Counted from the first letter of the stretch, positions 10,264 through 23,420 are shown. The stretch is 64,000 nt of DNA from Phoma sp. XZ068 (GCA_004835665.1 RBKR01000022.1:496001-560000), one strand, 5' to 3'. Program-made: numbers and translations. Notes: generated by a model from the letters alone, not told the origin.

Positions 10264-12362
10264 CGAAAACTAGCCAAATGGTTGATAGGTGTTAAGAAGT
10301 CGTTGGTCGAGCGATGGTACGATGCCACTTGCAAAAGAATGAATCGCAGCAGCAACTAGCTCAAGCCGGATAACTAGTAGCGAAGCCCGTCGAACATGAC
10401 CAAGTCAAGGTATTAGATATTCAAGTTGATAGTGGGAAGACGCTGTGCGCAAGAGTCGCAGTCGATGCAAGAAGTACTAAAGCACTTCTTGGGGAGTTTC
10501 GACTTGACCCGAGGGAATATAAGGCTGACCTCCATCTACAGCGCAGAGGCTTTTGATGTGCTGGCAGCGAGTCGCCCGCATTTTGTGCCACATTAGTAGA
10601 CGGTTACAATATATGCCCTTAGGTATGTGTGTTGGGCGAATGCAAACTGGGCAGCACCGCACCTTTGCGGCATAGTGCTATGCAAGCGAACGTGGCCACC
10701 TGAGACTCGCCTCTTGCGTAAGAGTGCAACTTGTGCATAAGTTCGCAGAGAGACGATTTCATATGGTGCCAGATCACCCAGGGACCTTGGGCGTAGCGCG
10801 CGAGCCGTCCCGAGGGTCCCTCCGCCGCAACCGTCATTGGTGGTGGTGGGTGAGGCTGCCGCTTTGCTGCAGGATCGAGGCCGCCATGTCACGAGCTCGA
10901 GCATAAGCAGATACAGGACCGTCCTGCTCGACGACTTCGGACTCTATGGCTGCCAGTTACAGACCAACTGGAGGACTCGTAAATGCTGATTGTTTGAAGA
11001 TCTGCATGAGCTAGGCCGCCACGTTCAGCGTCACCTGCTCACCGTATCTTGCTCGGCACCCAACGGCGGAGAGAACGTGCGTCTCCACGATTGTGGATAC
11101 GAAAACAGCGGGAAGGCCGTTCTTCGATATCAGCGCGTCCGAAATCGTGCTATAATGCTCATCAGCATGCGGAGGTCTCGTGAGCAATGAATGTCCGTGA
11201 ATCTCTCTTCAGGCCGCAGCGCTCAATTACCGGCTGGGGAAAGTCTCCGAGGGTTGTTGCTCCTTTGGACTGCCGGAGATTGCATGTTTACACGCTGGAC
11301 CTCGGAACGAATGTTCACTTAAGTCACTCCTAGGAGGGTTGCATGTTCAGCTGAAGTTGATGGATGAAGGAGCAGTTCGTGGTTGAGTCTGTGCGTTCAC
11401 TGCGGCAGCCACACATGCTGGGCGCGTCGTATGTTCTTGACCAACACAACACCACCAGCTCGACAATCTTTGGAGCGCTAGACTAGGAGCGTATATGCAG
11501 TACTCTTTGCAGCGACGTCCGAACGCCTCTAGCGCACCTGGTCGATGATGGTTTGGCGCAAGTTTGGGCCCCGATGAGTTCCCGAAAAGGCCTGACAGCT
11601 CTGATCTGTATGCCACGCGGCACCAAAAGGATTACAACGGAGATTTGCGATAACAGAACCCGTAGACGGTGATTCCGCTATGGCTCAACTGCCTTGAGAC
11701 GACAGTGTGGCGCCACAACGGGGTTCAGGGAAGACGTGTTCGTGCGTGAGAATTGAAACCGTGCAGTCGGAAGAGCTCGGTGCGCAACGCTCATTGGCTG
11801 CGCATTGCTGGTCTCCTAAGCAGCCCGACACAGAGCCTCAACACCAATTGTCTCAAGGGGTACAACATCGTCATGCCTGCTCCGGTCGCGCTCCCAGACC
11901 CATCTGCTCGAAGAAACATCTGGTTGGTCTCCGCCAGTGGAGTCCCATTAAGCTTATTTTTAGGCGCTACTGGACGAACTGCATTGAAAGTTCCGTGTCA
12001 CCTGTCGCAGACTCAAGCAGCACCGGTCTCATCACTGTAATGGCATTTCCGTCCAGGCCTGGTGTTGAGAATTGCCAGGTCGGAGTCACGCCATGAGGAG
12101 TCCACTGTCGTACGCTCCAAGACTGCGTCGTTTCCGTTTTTCCGTCGCTGAGCCACTTTCTTATTCACGTTTGCGCCAGGTTCTTGCTACTAATGACTCC
12201 CATACAGAGCCGGTTTCTCATGAGTCGTTTCTAAATCTTCACTTCTTCACTCTTTTTCAAGCTTTCGCTACTAGACACTCTCTTCTAGTACGCTGCTGGT
12301 CGGCCCGTGACTTCATACTAACAACTTTAATCAACCTTTCGTTTCTAATACAACTCTTCACA
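10264..12362. other. Gene-free 2.1-kb interval between divergent genes
   Basis: No coding sequence could be supported. Open frames on both strands are short, overlapping and without protein-like composition. The last ~250 bp before 12363 are T/C-rich, as in fungal 5' leaders. The interval should hold the promoters of the pseudokinase (minus) and the membrane protein (plus). Confidence 0.6.
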
Positions 12363-13440
12363 ATGTTGTTCAACATGGCAGTGCTGGGCGGTCTGCTCGC
12401 TGCTGGACAGGTGGCTGCCATCAAGCTTGGCGAGGTCAACGCTGTATTGCGACGAGGCGACGATCTTGAGGAGGTGCTTCGACGGGACTCTGGATTTCTG
12501 GCTACCCTCACACAACGACAAGACGCAAACGCCGCCGACACCGCACCATTAGCCTCGTTGACGCCAGCATCTGGAGATGCATCAAAGGCGAATCTGCAGA
12601 AGTGGGAGGAACAGACAAGAGAAGCCTGCATGAAGACACTCGGGAACCTCAATGGCCAAGCTTCGAACCCAAGTGGCATTGCCGTGTGCTACAACGTACC
12701 CTTCCTCGACAACTCGACGGGTGTGTTCCAAGCCGAACTTCGAATGTACAATGTATCAGCACCCATAGATCCATGGGTGAGCGTCACTGCTGCCGATGTC
12801 AGTATGACCTTGTCGTATCTTGGTGCCACGGTGCAGGCAATGAACACGAACAACACAAAGCGAGAGATCAGCGAGGCTCGTTTTCAGGCAAGATGGAGCG
12901 ATGGAAGTTTGGTTGAGAGGCAAACAATTAGCACCATGACTGAGCTTAAGACGCTCATGTATGTTGGCAAGATCAACTCCAACTTGATGGGCCCTGCCAT
13001 GACTAAGTAAGCACTACCCAGCGTAAATCGAGACAACTGCTAATCCACATCACAGGGAGGCCCTTCAGCCACTACTGGTCCCTCAGATCGACCTCGCTGC
13101 GCGCAACCCAACAACAAACGCAGACGTCACCACTACCCTCTCCAACAAGGAGGCTCGCTTCGTAAATGGCGTTTTCGCTCAGAAGGCAGATGCGAATGCG
13201 CCGTCAAACGCCGATCCCACTGCCGCAGCCGCAGCTACTTCTGCTGTATTCCAGGCGGCTCCCTTCGTCGTTCCTGGCACTGCTCTTGCCTTCTTTCCCA
13301 TCGGTCTGGTCGTCACCAGCATCTGGACTGCCTTCTTCTTCCTCGCCGTTGGCTTGGGCACATACGGTCGCATCCAGTTCCGTGATCAGTACAGGAGGCG
13401 CATGAACGCCGAGAAGGCGCGAAGCGTGCGTACCATCTAA
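12363..13440 (+). CDS. Secretory-pathway protein with C-terminal membrane anchor, unknown function
   Basis: Exons 12363-13006 and 13056-13440 are joined over a 49-bp intron (GTAAGC, CTAAT, ACAG). The protein is 342 residues. The N-terminus MLFNMAVLGGLLAAGQVAA looks like a signal peptide. A luminal or extracellular region of about 250 residues follows. It has two N-glycosylation sequons (NST, NVS), one more in NNT, and a C-x(20)-C spacing near 95-115. One strong membrane segment (about 293-320) precedes a short basic cytosolic tail, RIQFRDQYRRRMNAEK. That makes it a type I membrane protein. The composition suggests a conserved fungal protein, but I recognise no family. The ATG at 12363 was chosen because it opens the signal peptide; upstream in-frame sequence is leader-like. 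Confidence 0.8.
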
Positions 13441-13905
13441 AGCTGTTAATTGAAACGTTCATTACAAGTCCTCCTTTTTCTTTAGACACTGTACATAATT
13501 CATCATCCTGGCGATGCGTTCGAGAACGAAGGAATGAGCCAAACGAACTGGCACGGAATGGAGTCTTATCTATACACCACTAGCAAACAAAACAAAATGG
13601 AAAACACCTTGACAACTGATTACCGATCAACTAGCCATTGCAACTGACGACTCATCGTAGCCCCGTTGATAGCCGCGGCCCGTTCTCATTGGCTACCACC
13701 GTTTCTGGCACTAATTCTGTTCGCTGATTCGCCAATTAACGGACATCGCCGACCCCACTGCTTCAACACGCCCTACAAGTCTGTGCATTCTACAAGTATG
13801 ACTGCGTGCAATTTTGTGTTACCTGAGTCACTTGTGAAGCCATACAAATAAAGGTGGAAGTCGCCACTTCAACCTCATCACAATATCATCACAGATTTGC
13901 CGAGC
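13441..13905. other. Intergenic between tandem genes
   Basis: These 465 bp carry the 3' region of the membrane protein gene and the promoter of the PLP enzyme gene. Nothing else was recognised. Confidence 0.55.
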
Positions 13906-15540
13906 ATGGGTTCGATTACAGAAAGCATCACGTCACTACCGGTGCGGGCAAAAGATGGAATCAAGTTCGGGCAAGAGTTGAGGGAGAAGGAATTTCTGTT
14001 TCAAAAGGGGTATCTGAATCTCAATCATGGTGAGTATATCTTCCTTCGATACTTCCCAGATCATCAGCGCAGTCCGAAGTTGAAAGGTTTTCAGCTACAT
14101 CACCAATTGAAGAAGTATCAGTGGCATATACTCTTTTCTTTTAGGATAGAAAGGACTCTGCGCTCAACAATTGAGATCGCAAGCATCATCCATTTATCAT
14201 GCAGTCACTCCCTAACAGCATCACCAGGCTCCTTCGGCACATATCCCCGCCCCGTCCGCGACACCATGCGCGCGTTCCAAGAGGCAGCAGAAGCTCGCCC
14301 CGACGACTTCATCCGCTACAAGTACCCCATGCACCTCAATGAGTCACGCAAAGCCGTCACAGAGATCATCAATGCCGCACCAAAGACTGTCGTCTTTGTC
14401 CCAAACGCGACTATGGGCGTTAACACGGTACTGCGCAGTCTCACGTTTGAGGAAGGCGATCATATCCTCTATTTCTCTACCATCTACAAGGCCTGTGGTA
14501 CGACTATTGATTACCTTACTGAAAGCACACCGGCGAAGAGCGTAAAGTTGGAGTATACGTATCCCGTGGAAGATGACTGGCTCGTTGATGCGTTCAAGCA
14601 GAAAGTCCAAGAAGTGCAGAATGCAGGAGGTAAAGTCAAGGTCGCCATCTTCGACACCATCGTGAGTATGCCCGGCGTGAGGGTTCCCTTCGAGGCCTTG
14701 ACGCAGGCGTGTAAAGAGCTGGGTGTCCTGAGTTTAGTGGATGGCGCTCACGCCATTGGGCATTTCGACCTGGATGTAAGCAAGCTGGATCCGGATTTCC
14801 TGATAAGTAATTGCCATAAGTGAGTACTTCCGCTTTCTTCATAACTTGAGACGAAGAGCTGACGAGCGGGAAGATGGCTTCACGTACCGCGCGGCTGCGC
14901 AATCTTGTACGTGCCTGTGCGGAATCAACATCTCATCCGCTCGACGCTGCCGACATCTTGGGGATTCAAGGCATTGGGTTGGACTCCCAATACCGTCGAC
15001 CCCAAGGGTGCATTCGGCGGCGACGTGGAGTCGGAGTACATCGGCAACTTCGAATTCGTCGGTACCATCGACAACTCGCCCTACCTTTGCATTCCCAAAG
15101 CATTGGAATGGCGCAAGACTCTCGGCGGCGAGAAGGTGATCATCGACTACTGCACCAAGCTTGCTCAGGATGCCGGACAGCTGGTTGCTGAAGCCCTAGG
15201 CACTGAGATGATGGATAACAAGACAAAGACTTTGAGCCAGTGCTGCATGTCAATGGTGCGCTTGCCCATCGATGTTGAGAAAGCGCATGAGGCAGCCGTA
15301 AAGGCTGGACTGAGCAAGGAGAAGGTGGGAATGACCGCGAACTTGTGGCTGCAGCGAACAATGGCGGATGAGTACAACACATTCCTGCAGACGCTGTACT
15401 ATGGTGGTGCCTGGTGGGCGAGGCTGAGTGGGCAGGTGTACTTGGAACTCAGTGATTTCGAAGGGGTGGCACCGGTGTTGAAACAGCTGTGCGAGAAGGT
15501 TGAAACGGGCAAGTGGATCGGCGCTGTCAAAAAGGTATGA
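13906..15540 (+). CDS. PLP-dependent class V aminotransferase-fold lyase, Egt2-like
   Basis: Three exons: 13906-14029, 14228-14819 and 14874-15540. Intron 1 is long for this genome (198 bp), with a branch CTAAC close to its CAG acceptor; intron 2 is 54 bp. The product is 460 residues. Class V features are NLNHGSFGTYP at the N-terminus, the cofactor-binding NATMGVNTVLR segment, and SLVDGAHAIGH (Asp that contacts the pyridine nitrogen). The Schiff-base Lys lies in SNCHKW (about residue 239), formed across intron 2. The overall layout matches fungal hercynylcysteine sulfoxide lyases (ergothioneine step 2) and related isopenicillin-N-epimerase-like proteins. Ergothioneine synthesis is therefore a candidate role. 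No Egt1-type gene is nearby, so a paralogue with another substrate is equally possible. Confidence 0.85.
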
Positions 15541-16137
15541 TAGGCATTCCAGAGTACTGTTAGTGGTTTGAATAAGCAATAAGAGTTATGTATTTTTTGT
15601 AAGACCTCAACCGAAAGAAAAGCAAAAGGGATCCCTTAATTTCAAACTTGACACTGAAGTCTAGAGGGGCCCACCTCGCTCGCATTAGGATCTACATGAA
15701 CAAGCGCATACATTAAACTTTCGGAGGCATTCAGGGGATATCTGCCCAAATTCAAGAGACTTCAAGTTGTAGATAAGACTACAAAGTGTCCGGCGGCCGC
15801 GTTTTCTCAGTATGGGAAGGCCAGTCCGTCACCTCATAACAGTAGGTTCATGGTGAGGTGCACGGTCAGGTTCACGGGTGACGTATACTTGAAGCAAGGC
15901 ATCACCAGAGAGCATAGGCACATATTTGTGAAGTGTTGTGGGAATCTATTTCTATCTGCAACGAGATCGAACCGCAAACTGCGCGGGCTGTCAAAGCAAA
16001 AACCTCGCAAATTTTGAGATCCAGACGCCAGCCATGACCACTGCTACCATCATTATCATAGGCAAACATCTAAGCCTGGTATGCATGCACCGTAACCATC
16101 ATGAAGAACAAAGAAAGACTTTTCGGGGGCGAAACGC
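15541..16137. other. Intergenic, convergent 3' regions
   Basis: These 597 bp lie between the ends of the PLP enzyme and elongation factor 3 genes. No gene or structured RNA was recognised. Confidence 0.6.
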
Positions 16138-19100
16138 TTAGTCGTCCTCGTCGGAGAAGACCTCCTCACCGCGCTTGCGGCGGGCCATGCGGTCCTTCTT
16201 CTTCTTGCGCATCTCCGAGGAGGTGAGCTTCTTCTTCTTTTCGGTCGAGGCAATTTTGTTACCCATAGCATCGAACTGTGATGACGTTAGCATGTATTCT
16301 TTTAAGTTGGAAGTGGATGCACTAACCTTCTCCTCCTCCTCACCCTTCTCAGTGAGACGGGGACCGGCACCCTGACCCTGGACCCAGTTGTGGCCGGAAG
16401 GAGTCATCTTGCCATCAAGGACAGCCCAGACTTCCTCAGTGAGGTTCTTGGTGAACTCGGCAGAGTGAGTAATGATGATAACACCACCCTCGAAGGACTT
16501 GATGGCCTTGGACAGGGCACCGAGAGAGTCACGGTCGAGGTAGTTGGTAGGCTCGTCAAGGACGATCAAGTGGGGACGTTGCCACGAGCAAGCAGCAAGG
16601 ACAACCTTGACACGCTGACCACCGGACAGACCACGCATACGCGAGTGAGAAACAAGCTCAGCGTCGATACCGAAGTTGGCGCAGTGAGACTCAATCTCCT
16701 TACGGACGAGAGGACGGAACTGACCAGAGGCGAGAGCCTCCTTCTGATCGACCTCAGCGACCATCTTGGCGTGAGAAGCCATGATCTCGGAACGGGGAAT
16801 CCAAGCGTTGTCAGCAGACATCATAGGTGTCCACCTCTCGTTCTTCATGCCGACGTTGTCACCGAGAGCGAACGAGCACTCGTACTCGTAGGAGTTCTTG
16901 AACTTCCTGCGGGAGTTGATACCAATGACGCGACGCTGGGTACCCTCGATCTTGTAGATCTTGTCCATGGCCTTCTCGTCCTCCTCGGTGACGATCTTGT
17001 TGGCACGGTCCATGGTCTCACGGTCCTCACCGGTCTGGAAACGCCACTGGATGTACTCGGAGGGAGTCTTGTCGAGGTGGTGATCGATATGGGCGAAAGC
17101 GTGCTGCTTGATGTACGCGATACGGATGTTCTCGTGGTGGTAGATCTCACCAGATGTGGGGACAAGCTCACCAGTCAGGACGTTGACAAGGGTGGACTTT
17201 CCGGCACCGTTGGGACCAATGACGGCAATACGGGAAGAAAGCGAGCACTGGAAGGTGATGTCGGAGATCTGGGGCTTGGAGGTACCCTCGTACTGGAAGC
17301 TCATGTTGGTGGCACGGAGAATGGCCTTGGCCTTGGTCTTGACACCCTCAAGGAAACCGGGCTCGGGGAACTTGAACTCCAAGTCGGAGGCGCTGAGCTC
17401 GTGGTATGACCTGGCAGCGGGCACACGCTTGACGAACTCGTCGAGGTTACCACGGTAACGCTTGAGCTTGAAGCGCTCGTAGTGGACAACGTGCTGGATG
17501 ACGTTGTTCAAGAACTTGCTGTCGTGAGAAATGACAATGGATGTGCAAGGAGAGTTGATGAGGTAGTCCTCGAGCCACTTGACGTTCTTGACGTCCATGT
17601 GGTTGGTGGGCTCGTCAAGGAGGAGAATATCGGGCTTCTCGAACACGGCACGAGCAAGCGCGAGCTTCATCTTCCAGCCACCGGAGAGGGCAGTGATGGG
17701 ACCCATGATCTGCTCGCCGGTGAAACCGAACTCAGCGAGAGTCTTCTCAATGTTGGCCTGCTCATCCTGAATGCCGACATCGCGCAGCTTCTTCATGGTC
17801 CAGGCAATGACGGTCATCTCAGTGTCGTCAGAGTCCAAGTCGTGCTCGACGTAGACAGTCTTGACCTCGTTCTGCTTGGGGAAACCCTCAACCTGCTCGT
17901 TGTTGATGGCGCGCATGAGAGTGGTCTTACCAGAACCGTTGGGTCCGAGAAGACCGTAACGCTGACCACGCTTGAGACGGAGGTGAGTCTGGTTGAGCAG
18001 AATCTTGGCACCGTAGGCCAAGTTGAATGTGCAGTTGCAGAGATCCTCACCCTCCTCCTCATCGGGCTCGGCGACGTCCTCAGCGACGGAGGCGGGCAGA
18101 GACTTCTTGCGAAGGTTCTCGGTGATGTCCTTGGCCTCCTCATCGCCAACGAGGACGGCGACGAAAGGACCGGCGTTAGCCTGCCAGTTCAGGGTCTCGT
18201 AGTCCTTCTCGTCGATGAGCTGACCACCGATGGCACCAATGTAGTTGACAACGGGAGCGAACTTGTCGTCAAGCTTGTACTTGGAGGGAAGGACAGCCTT
18301 CAAGTTGGTGGCAATGGTGGCAATGTCACCGTACCTCTCAATCTCGGGGATCTTGCCATCCTTGACGTGACCGACACGGATGAGAGTGTCGAGACCCTGG
18401 CGGGTCTTCTCACGGGCCTCGGGGTCAGCGAGGTTGTCGTGGTTCTTCTCAAGAGCGGGCATGAGCTTGGGCAAGAAAGCAGCGACAATCTGGGGGTCCT
18501 CGACAAGCTTGCACATGTTGTCAATGATGACAGCAGTCTTACGCTTGATGGCAGTCTCGCGCTCGACGAGACCACGCTCGAGAAGGGGAACCATGATGGC
18601 CAGAGTAGGCTCGTGGACGTCAGTGACGAAGGTGGTGGCACCGAGCAAGTGAACGGTCTCGGGGACGTTCTCAGGCTTGGAGATACACTTGATGAGCTCG
18701 GGAATGAAGCGCTCGATATCCTTGTTGGAGATCAAGGCGCAGATCTTCTCCATGGTGGCGTAGGCAGCCTTCTTGACCTCGGGCTTGGTGTCCCACATGG
18801 CACCGGAGATGACGGGGATCAAGTCAGGGACACGGAAAGCCATCTGAGCGGGAGCAGAGGCGGCGAGGGTCTCGATGCACTTGAGGTCGGTCATCTTCTC
18901 GGGCCACTTCTGGGCGTTCTCGAGCGAGTAGGAGATGTGGGGGATGATGGCCTTGACGGCGTTGGGGTTGGCGGCAGCGACAATGGCCTCGGCGGCGGTC
19001 TGGGCAGCAACCTTGACGCCGGTGATCTTGTCACCGACAGCGGCCAGCACGTTCGGCAGAAGGGCGACGAGGTAGGGCTCGACGGCGGCGGAGACCTGGG

Positions 19101-19436
19101 AGTGCTGGGCGATGGCGCGGATGGCATCGAGGGCGCGCTCGCGGGCGACGGCATCCTTCTTGTTGGCGAGTTGCTTCTTCAGAAGCTCGACAGCCCTGGG
19201 TACTGTTAGTGCTAACATTCATGGATACATGAAAACAGAGATGCAACGTACTTGATGGGGGCATCAGCCTCCTCAATGTCACCGTTGATGAAGGTGGCAA
19301 TCGAGGCAGCCGACGAGTTGATCTCGTCCTGCGCCTTGGAGACGGTGAGCTTGCTGAGAAGCTCCTCGAGGACCTTGACGGCCTTCGAGTTCTCGCTCTT
19401 GACGGCCGAGGCGTCGTGAAGCGCTGCGGGAGCCAT
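16138..19436 (-). CDS. yef3: Translation elongation factor 3 (eEF3)
   Basis: This is the fungal ABC ATPase that binds the ribosome near the E site, helps release deacylated tRNA and promotes translocation. Exons are 19252-19436, 16327-19195 and 16138-16275, with introns of 56 and 51 bp; the product is 1063 residues. N-terminal HEAT repeats (about 10-320) and a four-helix region precede two ABC cassettes. Cassette 1 has Walker A GPNGSGKTT (about 472) and signature LSGGW (about 567) with LLLDEPTNHMD. Cassette 2 has GPNGAGKST (about 717), a chromodomain-like insertion, and LSGGQ (about 923) with LDEPTNYLD. The C-terminal tail is Lys/Arg-rich, the ribosome-binding type. Codon usage is extremely biased (few G/A third positions), as expected of a top-expressed gene. 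That bias creates long antisense open frames. Intron 2 is a multiple of three without a stop. Confidence 0.97.
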
Positions 19437-21775
19437 GTTGTAGAGTGTGTGGTGGGTTGAGGTAGAAAAAAAGAGGGCGGTGGTCCTCTTATACGGATAA
19501 GCGAAGGCGGGCGGGGCCTAAAACTTTTCGGTGAAAAGATAGACGGAGGTCTACCGGGGTATCAAATCGCACAACGCGAGAAATGTGAAAGACAGCTCTC
19601 TAGACGGCTGTAATCACACAGGTAACTTTTTTTGGTGGCCCAGAGAATGTGGGTGAGAGCTTGCAGAAGGGCGACAGCGCAATGAGGGGCTTAAATCGTG
19701 TGGGCTGTAGACAAAATTTCACAAGGGGACGTGCGCCCGATAGCCTAGCGCGTGCGTGGCGCCTCTGCGCTCCTTCCACAACCGGGCGAGGTTCGCCCAC
19801 ACGCTCTTCACTGACGCCAATCGACGCCGTCAGAGCGCCGAAGTTTTCTCGCAGCCCCAGTGTCCCCAGTTGTACTGCGTCGCCACCTGGGACTGCAGTC
19901 TGCCAGGCTGTTGTGTTTCTCGTGAGCGCGCGTTGAGGCCGTGTTGCAGCCCAGATTCTAGCGAGCGAATCCATTTGTGGCAAAAATAAAGTACCCTATG
20001 CGCGCTTCACCGCCTTCCTCGAGGCTAGCCGCGACATCCCACCCAACAAACCGAGGGTCGCGCATTATGCAGCAGCGAGGATCAGGGACCTACATCGTTT
20101 CCGGCCTTGTCCCTTGCAGCGCTGCTGAAGCCGGTGAACTTGGACTGGACACCTGTACTCTCTTTCTCTGACTGAAGCCCTCCTCGCTTCTGAAAACGCT
20201 CGTGAAGGCCAACCACCGCTGGCCTGGCAACCCCTCTACGTAAGTGGCAGAATCCCTGCCGAGCGCCATGTAGCCCTGCGCTACGGCCACCAGCGGAGGC
20301 TCTTTCGTGCAGGCAAGTATCTGCACTTGTACCTGCAAGTGAACAGCAACACCTATTTCCATCCTCGCCACCCAATCTCAGCACCTTTGCCGAGCGTCAA
20401 TCCGAAACTGCGGTCCGGGTCGCTCAAGTTCGGGGCACGATGCAAGGCCAGGCCCCCGTCAGCCGTGGCTCTTCCATCGAAGTTCACCATTGTCTCGGAG
20501 GTACGTCGCATGCGCTCAACGACCCTCTTTGTGCTTCGGGAGCTACGGTGAGTAGCCACTCAAATTTGTTCCTGCGCACTTCTAGCGCATCTTCGACCGA
20601 CGTCAGACCAGCTAAGACTTGATTCATGTCGAGTAAATGGGCCTCTACCTACACTATCAAACGTGCCACTCTGCAAACACTATATGTATTGCGACTCCTC
20701 TGGTTCTTGACCGCAATGCCATAGTTTTCGCTTCCGAGCTCATGCCACCACCTGCCCTATCTTTGTAGCACACGGCGCGTTACATGCTCTGTACTTTCCT
20801 TATCGATATACCCCAGAGTACCTCCACAACACGTTCTCCGCAGTACGCTTGCACCGATTAGTCTCTGGATGATATGACTTGCATATGAATTACACTCAAT
20901 TTAAAGGGCATCAAAAAACCAAATACACCTCTAGACGCGGCAGCATAGTGTTTCGGGAGAACTCGGCGGTCAAGTTCTTCAAAGTGCAAGGTTTTGCTAA
21001 ATTCTACATCACCGACACTGTCGACCGCCGTGTAGCATTGCACGGTTTTGCAGCTCTACTGCAATATGGGTCGAAAGTCATAGGCAGTCATACATCTTCT
21101 TACAGCCCCTTCTTCTTATGTCAAAGTCTTAGCTTTTGTAAAGTTCAGCATTGACCTTGTGATATACAATACGAACCTACAATTCCTCGCTTTCAATCGT
21201 GCAAATCTCCCAGCTCGAATTTGTGGAGATATTCGAGGTCGCCCAGCGCCTCAGATATTTTTCTTCTGCCCTGGATGAGACTACATTTGATAGAATGCCT
21301 GAAGGTTGCTAAGGGCATGCCGTATACGCCAGGCTCTATGAGTGCCAAGCCCATCCCCATCTAATTCAAATCACAGTCTCGTACCAGTTTAAGACAATAT
21401 GCCCGTCATGTAGCGCAGTCGCTTGTCACTCATGTTCTACTCAACGTTCTCCCCCTACAGAGATCAGCTATGCAGCCTATGTTCGAACTATCCGTTGCCT
21501 AGATTAAGGATCGCAGGTCGTACAGTCGAATAGGCGGCGAAGGGCTATTTGGGTCGAGGTAAGGCACCCCAAGGATGCTGTCAAATCAAAATCGAACAAG
21601 ATCATACAAGTTATACACATTCAGAGAAATCACATGATCCCAACCTTTCCACAGGGGTTCCCCTGCAGAGAGGAACAGCTTATTCTAACACGAGACGTGT
21701 ATTGTCTGAAATGATCATGGCTCAATATATACTACACAGCATCACCATCAGACATCCACCCTCTGACGTACCCGC
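19437..21775. other. Gene-free 2.3-kb interval
   Basis: The right-hand end of the EF3 gene faces this interval, so 19437 to about 20000 should be the EF3 promoter and leader. The rest runs to the 3' end of the esterase gene. Small open frames on both strands lack recognisable content. No tRNA or 5S gene was recognised. Confidence 0.6.
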
Positions 21776-23420
21776 CTAAAACGTCGGGGGGATAGGCTTT
21801 CCATTCGGCGTGAGCCCAGTGCACGGCGCCTCAAGATCAGCCTCCTTGATAGGCTGCACAGCCTTACCCTTCCATCCAAACAGCACTGCCTCACCCGTGG
21901 GCTCGTACGCCTGCCACCCAGCCTTGGGCAGCCCGTTCACCGGGTCCTCTGCAAAGGCGACCCAGAAGTCCTGCATTGCCTCGCTGACGGCGAACTCAAG
22001 GGGCGTCGAGTTGGTGCGCGCGATATTGTGAGTGCCGAACACGAGGGGCATGTCGGACTGGTGGTAGGCACCCTCCCACCATTGCGGGGCGATGTTTGAG
22101 AAGTTTCCGCCATAGAGGTAGCGGAATGATGTTGCGTTTGTTGCGAACCTATCGTGTGTGGTCTGTACGGTGGGGCAGAGGAAGGCATTCAGGGTGATGA
22201 AGTCGGCGGTTGCGCGATCGGGGCCGAAGGTGCGGTTGTATGGGAGGAATGGAGTACCTTCGTCGACGGTGGTGCCCATGATGGCGGGCACACGGGTGAA
22301 GTTTCCGGCGAGGGCGCGCTCAGTGTAGTTGCTGAACCTGGTGCGGTTGTCGATGATCGGGTTGAATGTCAGACCAGGTGTCGTGCCATTGTCGGCGCGG
22401 GTCTTGAGGTAGGAGATAATCTTTGTGTAAGGTACCTCACGTAGACAGCCAACTTCGGCTGTGCCGTTGAGGTTGCCGCAGCCAAGAGCAGAGGCGACGA
22501 CAGTGAAGTTGGTGTGTTCGGGATCCACGGAGGTGAGCGAAAGGAACGAGGTTCCGGAGTGCATGATCAGCGAGGATACAATCGGGTCATCGGGGTAGGC
22601 GAAGTTGTAATTGTCGACAGAGATAGCTCCGGCTGACTGGCCCCAAAGAGTGATGCGATCTGGGTCACCGCCAAAGTTGGCGATGTTATCACGGACCCAT
22701 TCGAGCGCCAGGCGCTGGTCGAGAAGTCCAAGGTTCTGCTCATCTTCTGCAAGACCTGCTGCGTTTGGCTGTCCGAAAATACCGAGACGGTATCTACAGA
22801 TTGTGTTAGTTCGGTTGCAAAAGTATGGTTGCGTGCAAGAAGACACAGGACCAAAAGCTGGTTAGAAGATATACTCACTGTATGCCAACAACAATGTGCT
22901 TCCCGCTTCTCTGAACCCACCGGCTGGGATCTTGATAAGGCACGGTAGCAGCACCTGTCTGGAATGATCCTCCGTGGATCCATGCAAGTACGGGCAATTT
23001 CTCCTCAGCCTCGTACTTTTCTTCTGTGCAGTTGCCCTTCCCGTCCTCCCCTTTCCACGGTGCCCACACGTTCACTGTCAAACAATCTTCGCCTGTGTAG
23101 TTCCTCGGCGTAATGACGAATTCTGGGGCGTCTGTCACCCAGACATTGTCGCCGTTGCCTTCAAACTGCGGGCATGCGGGACCGAAGTTGGTGGCATCGA
23201 TGGTTCCGTTGACTTTCGACTTGGGAATTGATGGCAGCCAGCGGCGCTTGCCCAGAGGCTGCTCAGCGAAAGGCACACCAAGGAAATGAGCAACGTCCGG
23301 GGTGATCGAGCCAATTGCGCCCTGCACCGTACCAGAAGTAGTCTCAATCTTGAGCGAGCTGACAGCGTGTGCAATGGGCAATTGGGCGAAGCCCATCAGT
23401 GCAGCTAGAACGAAAGCCAT
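21776..23420 (-). CDS. Secreted type-B carboxylesterase/lipase
   Basis: Exons 22879-23420 and 21776-22793 are separated by an 85-bp intron (GTGAGT, CTAAC, TAG). The 519-residue protein starts with a hydrophobic signal peptide, MAFVLAALMGFAQLPIAHA. The alpha/beta-hydrolase fold of the cholinesterase-like family is shown by FLGVPFAEQP, EDCLTVNVWAP and the oxyanion-hole region WIHGGSF. The nucleophile elbow is GQSAG (Ser at about 233). The acidic residue is probably Glu in VDEGTPF, and the His is probably in GAYHQSDMPLVFG. There are many N-glycosylation sequons, which fits secretion. The substrate cannot be read from sequence; xenobiotic esters, lipids or plant esters are possible. No neighbouring biosynthetic genes suggest a cluster. 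Confidence 0.92.

Noticed and set aside
10264..12362. Several 60-130-codon frames between the pseudokinase and the membrane protein
   Set aside because: They overlap on both strands, have no conserved-looking content, and could not be linked by splice sites.
13906..13920. tRNA B-box-like GGTTCGATTA
   Set aside because: It lacks the CC ending, has no A-box at the right distance, and is the start of the PLP enzyme coding sequence.
16390..19209. Two very long plus-strand open frames (339 and 575 codons) opposite elongation factor 3
   Set aside because: They are antisense shadows of a gene with extreme codon bias. Their translations are Leu/Val/Asp/Gly-rich without motifs, and they match the antisense phase of EF3 codons.
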